64,000 bases of DNA from Diploptera punctata (GCA_030220185.1 JASPKZ010003845.1:1311501-1375500), one strand, 5' to 3'; shown: positions 52,155 to 62,628, counted from the first letter of the stretch. Program-made: numbers and translations. The notes: generated by a model not told the origin, from the letters alone.

Positions 52155-53155
52155 TTGAGCCTGTCCTGCATTAATACGTCTAACTGATTATAAAAATAGT
52201 AATAGTTTATTAGTAGGCCTAATACCATCAGAGGATGTCCACGTATCTTTGGGTATGTTTTTTGAAAGAAGGTTTTAATTTTGCTTAATTTATTTTTGTA
52301 ATCGCAAAATCTATCAATCTCCATCCGTTATTATTACAAAATTTATACAAAGTAACCACACTATAATAAAATGGCTATAAGACGCTAAAGAAAAGGCGAC
52401 AAATGGCCAGAAAAGTTATTAGTGGGCTTTTCACAAATGTGTAGCTAGTTGCGTTTTGAAAACGGCCAGATCTAGCTACAAAGTGCCTAAATTGGCAATA
52501 CTGCATCACATGGTACTGTAATGTTCCTTTCCCCCCCCCTTTTGTAAAATTGAATGAGCATTTCGAAGGGGGATCATCTACAACTGATAAAAATTTACAG
52601 GAGAGGTAAAAAGATTGATTCAAGTTGTTCAGGTTAAAGCATTGAATCTGAAATTGCTACTGAATAAAGTCAGAATTTGGTAAAGGAATAGTGTAGTTGA
52701 TGCATTCTACCGCGAAAACGATGGAAGTAAGTATGTAAACATGGAATAACGAAAAAAAAAGTGAATATCAGAAAAATAGTATAAGATCCCTTTTCGAAAT
52801 GACTTATTCAATTATAAAGATCTGAATTGAGACTAGTATGAAATAAATAAACGATGAGGTTCCATAAAAGAGGTCACTTTAGTGTCATATGAAATTTCGA
52901 GCAGAGATGATATTGAAGTATTTATTCAACACAGAAAATTCTGAAAATACCAGAGAGATTAGATAAAGTTGTGTATCTCTGCTCACAATTATTGTTGTTA
53001 TCAGATACTTGATACATGAGTGACAGCAGCATGTCTGTGTATTCTAGATCAGACATAATAAACTGCCATATGAGTACGCTTCATTTTAACAACATGTATC
53101 TTTAATATTCCTGTGTCTTTTGCTTAAAATGTGCTAAATTTTACTTCAGTAAAAA
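51600..53155. other. AT-rich interval, nothing assigned
   Basis: It contains an (AT)n run at about 52118-52151 and a C9 homopolymer near 52531. No motif-bearing frame or shared repeat was found. Confidence 0.5.
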
Positions 53156-53159
53156 GTTG

Positions 53160-53555
53160 ATTGAATATTTAACTCATGCCCCAAATGGTACAGTAATCAA
53201 TGACCAATCACGTTTCAATAAATTTTGTTTTACAACCAATGACAATCGTATTTCAACTCGCTCTTTATCGATTTCTCTTTATCAGCTCCTGCTTTTGTGA
53301 TGAAGAAAGCTCCTCCTTTTTTAATATTCTAAACAGGTCAGAGCATTATTTTTCTCCAACAAATACATTGAATATAGCAAATAATGAACAGATTCCATGG
53401 TTTTACTGAGTTGTTAACTAAAAAAATAAATAAATAACCTACAATGTTGATTATAATATACAGTTTGATGTTTTTCATTATTTCTCCACTAGGGTGCATT
53501 TTACAATATTGCGATCCTATTTGGCAATAAATAATATGATCAAGTTGCAGTAAAT
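53160..53555. repeat. dispersed repeat F, copy 2
   Basis: Inverted relative to 25205-25690: TTAACTCATGCCCCAAATGG, CAATGACCAATCACGTTTCA, AGCTCCTCCTTTTTTAATATTC and TTTGGCAATAAATA match in reverse order. It lacks about 150 internal bases present in copy 1. Confidence 0.6.
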
Positions 53556-53611
53556 ATATATAACCTCACATTTCTGATTTATTTTCAAGCATCGCCGTTT
53601 ATATTCAATAT

Positions 53612-54432
53612 ACAGTAAAACGTCTTCAAAGCGGAATCGCATGGGGCCAATTTTTTTCCACATTAAACAAAATTTCGCATTATAAAAACAATAAATAACC
53701 AATCTTAGATTATAGAGTACCGTGTATGTCTTTTTACGTACCTTGGATTAATATTGTAGTTCCGCTGCCGTTGAAAAGTGAAGTATAGTATGTACGAACG
53801 ATTTCGACGGTAACGCGCAAATAAACAGTCCGTTTCGTCAGCGTTAAAAATGTCTCTTAGGCCCGTATCCTGAAATTCAAATATGCAGTATCGGGTTCCG
53901 CTCACTAACTACACTTTCCTCCACATTTCCCGCAAATTTCATTGCACGCTACATTGTTTCGTCTTTTAAAACTGTACAGCCAACCTGAAGATGCCTTGAG
54001 ATCGTTATTCTCTTGGGATGTAGCAACAGTTAGAGCTTGACTTTGGAACATCGGTCCCGACATTTGGAGATTTTTTGATCGTGCACTTGTAAAACATTCC
54101 CATACTACTTCCTTGATTTCTTCATTTATCATATTTATTAATCTATTTTACTTTCCTCTTCGTGAGATAATTTTCTTTCATCTATTCATTAATTATATTT
54201 TCTATGTGTTTTAAAATATCATAAACTTGGTTTTTTTTTTTCACATTTAAATTTAGTCATTATTTCGCGTAGATTACTGAGTTTTTTTTTAATCTTCAAT
54301 CACTTTCACTTTTTCGTTTAATGACAATGATGCATACGATTTAGCCATATTTATTCCGGAAATTCAGAACGCTACCTATTGGATACGTACACAGTCGGTC
54401 TCAGATCTTAAACTAATTTAAGATTTTACAGT
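53612..54432 (-). mobile_element. Tigger/pogo-type element copy 3, transposase N-terminal half
   Basis: The left end CAGTAAAACGTCTTCAAAGC follows TA. Minus-strand coding from about 54350: MAKSYASLSLNEKVKVIED, then EIMTKFKCEKKQVYDILKH in another frame (pogo helix-turn-helix), EEIKEVVWECFTSARSKNL with LKASSGWLYSFKRRNN (CENP-B/Tc5 DNA-binding domain) and LRDIFNADETDCLFA (first catalytic D of the DDE_1 domain). The rest of the catalytic domain is missing. It is a different family from the elements at 9028 and 16272. The right end is approximate. Confidence 0.8.
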
Positions 54433-54479
54433 GCACTGGTTATTTTGTAAGACAGATGTCACACGCCAAATATTTGTTA

Positions 54480-54865
54480 AACGAAACTGTATTTCGCATT
54501 ACAGGTAAAGATGAAGCACGTAGCAAAAAAGATGAGTTTAATGGAAATCTGAATAATGTAATAAACGAAATTGGAAACTCAAGAGAAATTATTATGATGG
54601 AAAATTTCAGTGGTTGTCCTGATACCAGGACTGGAAGTAAAGTGGTGTGGGTCCGTTTGGAGAGGAGAAAATAAGTGATAATGGTGAAAGACTAATAGAA
54701 CTGTGTGAGAAATATTATTTAAAAATTGCAGACAGATTTTTTAGAAACAAAGACATTCATAAATATTCAAGATATAAAGATACTTTGTAGCAGAAATCAA
54801 TAATAGGTTATATTACTGTTGGTCAAAATACAGATATGAAAATACAAGATATAGGCCCTATACAT
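54480..54865 (+). mobile_element. LINE endonuclease fragment
   Basis: The plus strand reads FNGNLNNVINEIGNSREIIM, MENFSGCPDTRTGSKVV (the G-D-F-N motif mutated to E-N-F-S), then, after a one-base shift at 54650, GPFGEEKISDNGERLIELCE, LKIADRFFRNKDIHKYS and QNTDMKIQDI. This is the second half of the apurinic-type endonuclease of RTE/CR1-like LINEs. The catalytic Asp of the G-D-F-N motif is lost. Confidence 0.75.
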
Positions 54866-54869
54866 TATT

Positions 54870-55165
54870 TTTACCAATACTATTTTCTTTGTATTTATTC
54901 TTTTCTTTTTATGTGTAGTAGATTCGAGCTGTTATTCCTTTCTGTATACATTATTTCATTATTTTAATTATAATTGTATTTAATTTTATTATATTATTAG
55001 ACATTATTTTCATTATTGTTCAGTTTGACAGATAATAATTAAATGTTTAGTTTGTACTATTATTGTAATTTTTTGTATTTAAATGTAACACATGTTTGTC
55101 CTGATGAGTGGAAGAGAAGGCCACATGGCCTTAACTCCACCAAGCTAAACAAATAAATCCAAAAA
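54870..55165 (+). mobile_element. LINE 3' untranslated end
   Basis: AAGGCCACATGGCCTTAACTC, CAAGCTAAACAAATAAATCC and a preceding T-rich tract have the form of the 3' untranslated end of arthropod non-LTR elements. No coding part is attached. Confidence 0.45.
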
Positions 55166-55169
55166 TATC

Positions 55170-55595
55170 TAAAATTATTAAATATTAATTAATTAATTAA
55201 TAATAAAATTCATACAAATTGATACAATAGGTACTCATTTTAAAATTTGAATATTTTATGAAAATTATTATTTAATGAATACTTTTTAATTGGAACAAAT
55301 TGATAAAACAGGTATGAATTATAATATTTAATAGTATTTAATCTTGCATATCATTTGATTAGTTATTTAAGGAGTGCTTATCTTACTACAATCTCGTACT
55401 TGAACTGCTTTAAGATTCGTTATCTATGTTCTTAACAACACGTGTCGGTGACGGATGTTCTGTAATTTTTTTATTCAGACTAGACTGGGTGACTGTCCTT
55501 AGCACCGCCTATACCAGTATTATGGAGTTGAATTAAATCAAAATCTATTATGCGGTGTTTTGTAAGTTGTAAGTCGTGTTGCAGTAAAAGTTAAT
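55170..55595. other. AT-rich interval, nothing assigned
   Basis: No recognised content. Confidence 0.35.
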
Positions 55596-56009
55596 AAATG
55601 ATAATTTAAAAAACTAAAACAACACGTTTTATTAGAAAATCGAAGTAACAAATGAAAAATAATTTTAATTTATAACTCGCTTGGGATAAAAATAAAGTGG
55701 TAAACAAAAAGAAATCATCTCCAAAACATCTAGAATAAAACTAGAGGTATCTACAAAAAAATAATTTTACCATCAAAAGCGTGGGGTGCTCTTTATCAAT
55801 TAATATATTTGATAATAAACAGATACTGGTAAAAGTAAAGTCTCTAAGAAGAAAACGTAAAAACCATAAAAGCACCCCACGCTTTTGATGGTAAAATTAT
55901 TTTTTTTGTAGATAAATCTAGTTTTATTCTATATGTGTTGGAGATGAATTTTTTGTTGACCACTTTAATTTCATCCCAAGCGTGTTGGAAATTAAAATTA
56001 TTTTTCATT

Positions 56010-56180
56010 TTTTAGTTCGGTTTTCTAATAAAGCGTGTTGTTTTAGTTTTTTAAACTATTTTTTATTTTTTAGTTTGGTTTTCTAATAAAGCGTGTGTTT
56101 TAGTTTTTTTAAACTATTTTTTTATTTTTTTAGTTTGGTTTTCTAATAAGCGTTTTGTTTTAGTTTTTTTAAACTATTAT
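56010..56180 (+). repeat. three tandem copies of the palindrome terminus
   Basis: TTTAGTT.GGTTTTCTAATAA..GTTTTAGTTTTTTTAAACTATT occurs three times at intervals of about 57 bases, only at the tRNA-proximal end of copy 2. Confidence 0.85.
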
Positions 56181-56215
56181 GTAATATGAGCTAAACGTAA
56201 TACTATTCTAAAAAA

Positions 56216-56306
56216 TCCTCCGGACCGGATTTGAACCAGCTACCTATGGATTACTGAAATTGTATACCACTACAGTCCACCACTCTACCAACTGAGCTAC
56301 CAGAGG
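56216..56306 (-). tRNA. tRNA-Tyr (GTA) with 18-base intron, possibly intact
   Basis: On the minus strand: acceptor CCTCTGG pairs with CCGGAGG (one G-T), D arm GCTC..GAGT, anticodon stem GTGGA/TCCAT fully paired, loop CTGTAG-A with anticodon GTA, an 18-base intron after position 37 (the conserved place for tRNA-Tyr introns), T arm GCTGG-TTCAAAT-CCGGT, discriminator A. 73 bases remain after intron removal. It is embedded in a dispersed repeat, so it may be a real gene that was duplicated or a SINE-like pseudogene with a good fold. Confidence 0.8.
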
Positions 56307-56524
56307 ATATAATATTAATTTCTTACAACGATGCACCAAGAAGTCGATAAGCCCGCAACCTATTATATAATATATATTATTTATGACATTATTGTATTGT
56401 CATTGATCCTTTGCAAGTATACAAAGTTTCAAAGTCGATCCAATGTTTTTAAGGGGGTGAAAATCGTGTTGAAATATTCCGTTACATAGATAGATACAGG
56501 TCAAGCTAATATAAAGCGTGTAAA

Positions 56525-56690
56525 AAATAAAATTCGTACATGTGTTCTCAGCCGTCCTCAGCTAGGTATCGTTTTACAAGCTGAAGATGAATATATGTTC
56601 TTCCGAAAGGCCTCCAAGGTACTTTACAATATTTTACCTAGTTGAGCACGTCTGAGATCTCAGGTACAAATTTTATTTTTTAACTTTTAC
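56525..56690. mobile_element. short Penelope-type palindrome
   Basis: Left AAAAAATAAAATTCGTAC..CTCAGCTAGGTA and right TACCTAGTTGAGCACG..GTACAAATTTTATTTTTT are inverted. CTGAAGA (56581) to CCGAAAGG is a hammerhead-like core with a weak stem (GAA/TTC). Confidence 0.55.
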
Positions 56691-56692
56691 AT

Positions 56693-57185
56693 AGATGGAA
56701 AACCCGTAGAACAAGTTTCTGAATTTAATTACCTCGGTCACCTAACATCTGATATAAGAAATGACACAGAGATAAAGTTACAGAAATACAATGCAATTAA
56801 TGGAATCATAAAAGAAAACTTGGTAAACAAATGTCAACTGCAATAAAATTGAGATTACACAATGCAACTGACAAAATCAGGACTGAAATATAGCAGCAAA
56901 AATAAAATACTAATTCTAAAATCTAATCAAAATTGGAAGCGGCACAGGTGAGATTTTTACGTCCACTCCTAGGTTTAGCAAAAATGGATATATAAAGAAA
57001 CACATATATACGCGATAAATTAAAAATTCAGAATTATCAAAGCAATTGGTCACAACATATCCATCTCTCTTTCCTAAAGACTTCGAGATAAAGAAAGGCC
57101 AGAATTAAAATGGACTGACCAACCACATCTTGAGATCTCATAGGAGAGGCTCAAACGACCTAATCCTAAATAAGATCATGATCAA
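56693..57185 (+). mobile_element. LINE RT C-terminus, decayed
   Basis: The plus strand reads DGKPVEQVSEFNYLGHLTSD, IRNDTEIKLQKYNAINGIIK and, after many stops, HNISISLS and KERPELKWTDQPHLE. The YLG strand followed by an E-I-K-x-R/K helix is the usual order after RT motif C. Confidence 0.7.
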
Positions 57186-57189
57186 CATT

Positions 57190-57935
57190 TATATAGTGAT
57201 CTCAGTGGTATTTCGAAAATAATTTTAAAATTATTGATTCGTTTTCCAGGCCCGACATATCACTTTCTGCTCCATGACCCATATCGCCATATTTGGAATG
57301 GATTTGTGGACGTGAGATGGGACTACAATCCTCCCGTTGCCCCTTATTCCCTTTTTTATTGTTTAGGCTCGGAGTCATGAGACAGCACCCTGGTGGCACC
57401 TTACTAAATCTTCGCAATCACATATTTTTAACACCTGTGATTGCCAACCAAACTATTTTTCCTAATATGAGATGAAGTGAAGGTAATATGAAATGAATTA
57501 ATGATAAATTAAATGATTTCAAGGGGAGAGAAGGAGGAATGGAGAATGGATAGTGTTGGTGGGATCAAATTCGGGAAACAGGAGAACCCTAAGAAAAATT
57601 CTAAAAACCCAGGTATAGCCTATCATTAATACACCTCTGAAAACGCTAGAATTCGAAGCTGGGCTCCCAGTAAGGGCTTCTGTTACTAATTTTCATAAAT
57701 GAATATACTTTTTGTTTCCTGTAATGCGCGGGAGGAGTGAGGCAGGTAAAAGTACCAACAAAATGTGAGGTTTAACTATCGCAGAGACGTAGAAAAAGAA
57801 TGTAGAGTTTCTTCCATTTTAATATTCGGTTTGACCTTCATAGTAGTTTTATATTTATTTCTTGTATCTGTTTTTACACACAAAAATATTGCTTATTCAA
57901 CATAAACGTTAATCAATATTTTACATTAACTGCAA
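57190..57935. other. interval without assigned features
   Basis: Frames at 57202-57475 lack motifs. AT-rich otherwise. Confidence 0.4.
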
Positions 57936-57939
57936 AATC

Positions 57940-58045
57940 GAACTCGGAGCTTCATTGCCGCACGGACTTAAGTTCTCAATACGTCCCTATCCTCAGCTAA
58001 TGTTTTTTTTCCTACCATCCCCTGTATAATAAATCTTATTTATAT
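57940..58045 (-). mobile_element. LINE-C 3' end, short
   Basis: ATCGAACTCGGAGCTTCATTGCCGC, ACTTAAGTTCTCAATACGTC and CCCTGTATAATAAATC follow the family terminus in order. About 100 bases remain. Confidence 0.65.
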
Positions 58046-58048
58046 CTC

Positions 58049-58230
58049 GGTTGTCGCCCGCAGTGGTCTAGGTATTCCTTGCTTCTAGTCCCGAGGATCG
58101 TGGGTTCAAACTAGTCCGGGGTAGATGGATTTTTAGATTAGAAAAATCCAAGGAACAAATCCTCCAGGAGGGACTTTAAGCCATAGATTTTCAGTCTCAT
58201 AAAATATCCACAAGTCTCAATAAAAAGCCC
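58049..58230 (+). repeat. SINE-A, 3'-truncated
   Basis: GTGGTCTAGGTATTCC (A box), GTGGGTTCAAACTAGTCC (B box with an insertion) and CAGGAGGGACTTTAAGCC match SINE-A. It ends after about 180 bases. Confidence 0.8.
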
Positions 58231-58616
58231 TATAAATTGCAACGAAACAAATATGGTTGCTAGAGTCAATTTTTAATTTTGGGTTTCTGGTAAATTCTCA
58301 CTTTTCAATGATTGGATTTCGGTGATTTTTGGAGATTATCTTCTTCCGTTTAATTTAATGACGTCACTTCACTTTGGTTAAAATAATTGACGTTTGTTTA
58401 TTTTGTTCTGAATAGGTATGCTGAGTTTTGTGGTGAAATGTCGAAAATTGCAACCGTTATAGCGATTTTTAAAGTTTAGTTTTTGAAGTGAACTAACTAT
58501 ATTTAATTGTCTGAATTTCTTGGTTCATGGATTCGAACTTGCTTTCTTTAATTAACTACTATATGCCAAGTTTGTTTTTGATGGAACAAAAATTATATGG
58601 GCGTTCGAGTAAACGT

Positions 58617-58629
58617 ACACACACACACC

Positions 58630-58664
<35 letters not shown>

Positions 58665-58665
58665 T
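58617..58665 (+). repeat. (AC)n(AT)n microsatellite
   Basis: About 12 AC-type units then about 10 AT units, the inner end of the left arm; mirrored at 59172-59224 as (AT)n(GT)n. Confidence 0.95.
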
Positions 58666-58723
58666 ATAATTAAATGTTTAACATTGAGCAATGCAAACTT
58701 AATATGGTATGATAAGAAAAATA

Positions 58724-58796
58724 AATGCCTGGACGGGATTCGAACCCGGATCTCTCAGTCTGTACCTCAGCGTGATATCCATTACACCACCAGGCG
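58724..58796 (-). repeat. tRNA-like unit 1
   Basis: The minus strand reads CGCCTGGTGGTGTAATGGAT (A box), a non-standard anticodon arm and GGGTTCGAATCCC (B box), ending CCAGGCA, which pairs with the start (6 of 7). The anticodon stem does not fold, so it is a SINE head or tRNA relic, not a tRNA gene. It resembles tRNA-Arg most in the D arm. Confidence 0.6.
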
Positions 58797-59019
58797 AATC
58801 CAATTCAAACACTTATTTTTCTTATATATGTATTATATTCTCCATTATTACTAGATGTCGTGATAACTCGGTCTGCACTGCCATCTAGTAGCTGACTATA
58901 ACAAGTAAGCAAATTAAAGACAATATTTTTTTACTTTATAGCAGTGACGCTTTATCGATGTTATAATTAAATTTTAACATTGAGCAATGCAAGCTTAATA
59001 TGGTATGATAAGAAAAATA

Positions 59020-59092
59020 AATGCCTGGACGGGATTCGAACCCGGATCTCTCAGTCTGTACCTCAGCGTGATATCCATTACACCATCAGGCG
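59020..59092 (-). repeat. tRNA-like unit 2
   Basis: Copy of unit 1, 296 bases away, differing at few positions (ACCACCAGG/ACCATCAGG). The surrounding 200 bases are equally conserved, so the duplication is recent. Confidence 0.65.
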
Positions 59093-59170
59093 AAACCAAT
59101 TCAAACACTTATTTTTCTTATATATGTATTATATTCTCCATTATTACTAGATGTCGCGAGAACTCATACC

Positions 59171-59227
<57 letters not shown>

Positions 59228-59451
59228 TTTACTCGAATGCCCATATAATTTTTGTTCCATCAAATCAAAAACAAACTTGGCATATAGTAGTTAATTAAAG
59301 AAAGCAAGTTCGAGTCCATAAACCAAGAAAAGCAGACCATTAAATATAGTTAGTTCACTTGAAACTAAAATTTAAAAATCGCTCTAACGGTTGCAATTTT
59401 CGACATTTCGCAACAAAACTCAGCATACGTCATTAAATTAAACCGAAGAAG

Positions 59452-59483
<32 letters not shown>

Positions 59484-59499
59484 TAATAACGAATGTTAT

Positions 59500-59880
59500 T
59501 TATAGACTTCCAAACCGTAGTAAAACCGATCTTCGTGAAAATTTGTGTATATACAGGTTTTCAGATGCGGCGGCGAGTATTTAGCCGTTATGAATTAGGT
59601 TCTAAAATCTTTAGGTATAACAGTTAACCTGAAACGAAAATTTAAAAATAGCTCTAGCGTTCACAATTTTCGATGTTTCACAACAAAACTCGGTATATCC
59701 TATTAAAATGAACCAATGTATATTTATATTATTACCTGAAATTTGAAATTAAATATTTACTCTAGCAACCGCCATGTTTGGTTCGTCTAGTGAATACCAT
59801 ATATCTAATGAACCCTCAATATTTAATTTATTTAGGCGTAGCAGTGCTCGCCGACTATTAGCAAGTAATATATATATATA
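59500..59880. repeat. dispersed repeat U2 with U1-like end
   Basis: GTGTATATACAGGTTTTCAGATGC, GAAACGAAAATTTAAAAATAGC and CACAACAAAACTCGG are inverted relative to 37980-38150. The end, TAGGCGTAGCAGTGCTCGCCG, matches the U1 terminus at 39270. Confidence 0.6.
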
Positions 59881-59884
59881 TTAG

Positions 59885-60150
59885 TCGTTATAATTTTCGG
59901 TTTCAATAGATAGGATCGATGAAGATCTGTATTTTTTTCAAAAATATTTTCCTGAAAACACTGTCAGTAGCTTCGTTCTTTAGGAATTAGTTAAAGAAAC
60001 ACCAAACATATGAAACCAATAAACATGCTTCTGAAAATATCTGAAGTATTCATTGTGTACGATATGTTAAGCGTTACAAGGCTGAGATAAGGATAAAGTG
60101 TAATTAGGGCAAGTTATTTTAAAAAGTACAATAATTATTATAATTTATAT
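59885..60150. other. AT-rich interval, nothing assigned
   Basis: No recognised content. Confidence 0.35.
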
Positions 60151-60229
60151 TCGTACTTGGAGGTGACAGAATTGTATAGTGTGTACTTAGAAGTCGTGTT
60201 TTTAGATAAGACAAAGTACGTTTGCGCGA

Positions 60230-60352
60230 TGGACTCGCTGGTGGCGGCCTCTCTCATCAACATTCAGTTGTTCCCAAGACTTGCGCGGATACAGTCGTGC
60301 GTGTGCAAGTGTGTCTTTCATTCCTTACGATGTGACGCGCCCATTTCAAGGT
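60230..60352 (+). CDS. possible first exon, unidentified
   Basis: ATGGACTCGCTGGTGGCGG opens a GC-richer stretch reading MDSLVAASLINIQLFPRLAR, IQSCVCKCVFHSLRCDAPIS, ending AAG/GTTTGT, a donor-like site. The frame is open upstream too (from 60157). No motif is recognised, and no downstream exon or promoter could be shown. Confidence 0.2.
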
Positions 60353-60419
60353 TTGTTTGTTATTACGTCATTTATTGTGATTCCTCGCTGCATTTCATTA
60401 AATGATAACATCCGAGTAA

Positions 60420-60737
60420 TAAATTATTGAAAGTCAATATAATTTTAAAAGCAGTAAGTTGTCAAAAAGAGGTAAAAAGCAAGTTTATTTCACTTTATCT
60501 CCGTTTAACTTCTCACCTTGTAGGTACTTCTTACGTGCCACACACTACCCAGGGCTACGGTGGCATGACCTGTCGGGAGAGGGATTAAAAAAGTAACTGA
60601 TAGACAAAACCCAAAAATTATTTGCAATACTTGATCTTTTGGTATTAAAGTATCATAAAATTTAATTGATTTAAATAAAATTAATTTTGTAAATATTCTA
60701 ATTGATTAATATGTTAAAATATAGTTATATGCTTATA

Positions 60738-60776
<39 letters not shown>

Positions 60777-61185
60777 GTTATTAGGTGATTTTCTTAATAC
60801 TTTTGTGTCAATGAAAAAAAAATCTCTTTAAAATACGCATAGCTTTTAGACAAACCGTTCAATCTTATTATTTTTTCAATAATTACAGTTTGGTCATTGA
60901 ATACCTATATAAACGTACAATTGTTCTCATCTTCTGTAATTATATCCTCGGCAATCCCTTGGTATCATATGTGATATTTTAGGCATTTCTTTTTATTCTT
61001 GCTTCGGGAATAACCCCAACTCACCGGTGATATAATATTTTGTACTTTCAGAGCTTCAAGCTCTTTTTATTCAACTTCACACTTTTAGATAGCAACATCA
61101 ATTAAGGACAATAAGGGCAGAAGAAAAACTTGATTGATAGCTAGGCTATAATTTTATTTATATACGGATTTTTAATGTTTAGACA
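60420..61185. other. AT-rich interval, nothing assigned
   Basis: It contains an (AT)n run at about 60748-60772 and a GC-richer block at 60520-60590 (ACACACTACCCAGGGCTACGG) with no second copy here. Confidence 0.4.
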
Positions 61186-61189
61186 TGTT

Positions 61190-61680
61190 TCTGTGCCTAA
61201 AGTTTTATTTTCATTCTCCACTCGTCTATATCCATCCACTCCATGTCTTCCAGTCCTCTTGTTCTCATTACGGTTCTTATTTCTTGCATCCTCGAGTTTC
61301 TAGGTCTTCCTATCCTTCTTCCAAGTGGACACCATTCCAATGTTTTTTTGGGTAACCTTTCTTCTTACATTCGTCGCACGTGCCCATACCAATTTAATTG
61401 CTTATATCTTATATAATCTACTATTGAATATCTAATATTCATATGACAGTATTTCTTTTATTTTTTTTCTAATTTTGAACATATTGCTGCTCTCCTCAAG
61501 AAATCCATTACCATCGACATAATATTTTTGTTCTAAGTTTTTGTTGAATTTCCAAACTTCAGCTCCATATGTGACAGTACTTCTCACTATTGAATTATAT
61601 ATTTGTAACTTTTTTTTCTGGTTATATGTCTGTTCCATAAGACTCCATTCAACATTGCTGTTATTGGTCTACCTTTATTT
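61190..61680 (-). mobile_element. LINE RT C-terminus and end
   Basis: The minus strand reads LQIYNSIVRSTVTYGAEVWK, VDGNGFLEESSNMFKIRKK, then, in shifted frames, YGHVRRM, EWCPLGRRIGRPRNSRMQE and MRTRGLEDMEWMDID. Motif order is that of an RTE-like LINE. The catalytic part is absent. Confidence 0.8.
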
Positions 61681-61721
61681 GTTCTGTACTTCATATTACT
61701 TTGTTTAAGGTATAATATTAG

Positions 61722-61728
61722 TAATAAT

Positions 61729-61762
<34 letters not shown>
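61722..61762 (+). repeat. (AAT)n microsatellite
   Basis: About 13 AAT units. Confidence 0.95.
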
Positions 61763-61769
61763 GTTTATT

Positions 61770-62260
61770 TTATGTGAACTTCTCTTCCACTTCACGATGG
61801 TTAAATTATACATATATAAACAATTATGAATAAGCTACAACTTGATTAATAATACATAATAGATATAGACTACACAATAATAATGACGACCTAACTATAT
61901 TTCATTAAATAATTGGTAAAGAAAATGAAAAATGTAAAACAATAATAAATATATACATGTAACATGGTTATATATATACTATATTGTATAAGGGAATATT
62001 TAGTGAGCTTACTTTTAATTGTTTTTTTGAGACAGGCAGTTTTTGATACGAGTATAAAAGTAAAGGATATTCCAGAGGCGGGTGGCTGAAACAGGGAAGG
62101 GTGATGAATAGTGAGATGTTCGATGTACAGCTAGAGTTAAATTTTCTCTCGTTCACGTGTTTAAGTTATGGTGGGAAGGTAGTGAATTGAAGCGAGTAGA
62201 ATATAAAGAGGCGATGAGGTGGACAAAGTGTTGTATTAGAAGCAAGCTGAAGCAATGTAT
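61770..62260. other. AT-rich interval, nothing assigned
   Basis: Short frames without motifs. Confidence 0.4.
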
Positions 62261-62274
62261 CTTTCTATCATATA

Positions 62275-62628
62275 GGCCTATTTCCGATTGAGGGTCTTTC
62301 CACTTTTCAGCGGTTGCCCTTTTACCAGCCTGCTGCTGGCCCTTCACATCCACATGTGTCAATCACAGAGGTAGATGATCAACAGCCAGTGTAGGGGTGA
62401 CATGTGGTTAGCATGTCGAGTCCCCCAGCCGTTATAGCTGGTTCCTCAACCTGGAGCCGCTACTTATTGTAGCTACCCAATTGCCTCACGATGCTGGGTG
62501 GGCACCGGTCCCATACTGGTCGAAATACCATGAGAAAATTTCTTCCCCCATGGAGAATCGAACCAGCGCAAGTCCCGTAGCTCTGCGCCAAGGCTTCCTA
62601 CCTTAACCGCTCGGCTACGGCGCGGGAC
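62275..62628 (-). repeat. SINE-D, second young copy with target duplication
   Basis: Nearly identical to 47021-47364 over the whole body (differences include CCTTTTACC/CCTTTACC, GGGGTG/GGAGTG, GGTCGAA/GGCCGAA and AATCGAA/ACTCGAA). TCTATCATATA at 62264-62274 and 62629-62639 is an exact 11-bp target duplication. A GGCCTATTT stretch between the duplication and the body is the 3' tail. Confidence 0.93.

Larger units (their letters stand above)
55600..56530 (-). mobile_element. tRNA-Tyr/palindrome unit T, copy 2
   Basis: The palindrome (arms about 55607-55793 and 55872-56060) is followed by two further direct copies of the terminal ~57 bases (TTTAGTTTGGTTTTCTAATAA words up to 56180), then tRNA-Tyr on the minus strand and the shared flank out to AGCTTGACC (56508). 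Relative to copy 1 the tRNA and flank are on the opposite side, but the palindrome loop has kept its orientation. Confidence 0.85.
58335..59455. mobile_element. 1.1-kb inverted-repeat element with duplicated tRNA-like units
   Basis: The arm at about 58335-58660 (CTTCTTCCGTTTAATTTAATGAC, GCTGAGTTTTGTGGTG, CTTGCTTTCTTTAATTAACTA, GTTCGAGTAAACGTACAC) is inverted at about 59190-59455. Each arm ends inward in (AC)n(AT)n. The centre is a direct duplication with a 296-base period containing a tRNA-like sequence on the minus strand. Confidence 0.8.

Noticed and set aside
58597..59298. Frames rich in His-Thr, Tyr-Ile and Cys-Val
   Set aside because: Microsatellite and tRNA-like repeat translated; no protein features.
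11064..62628. Other tRNA-like sequences as functional tRNA genes
   Set aside because: Apart from 56216-56306 they lack a foldable acceptor or anticodon arm and continue into SINE bodies.
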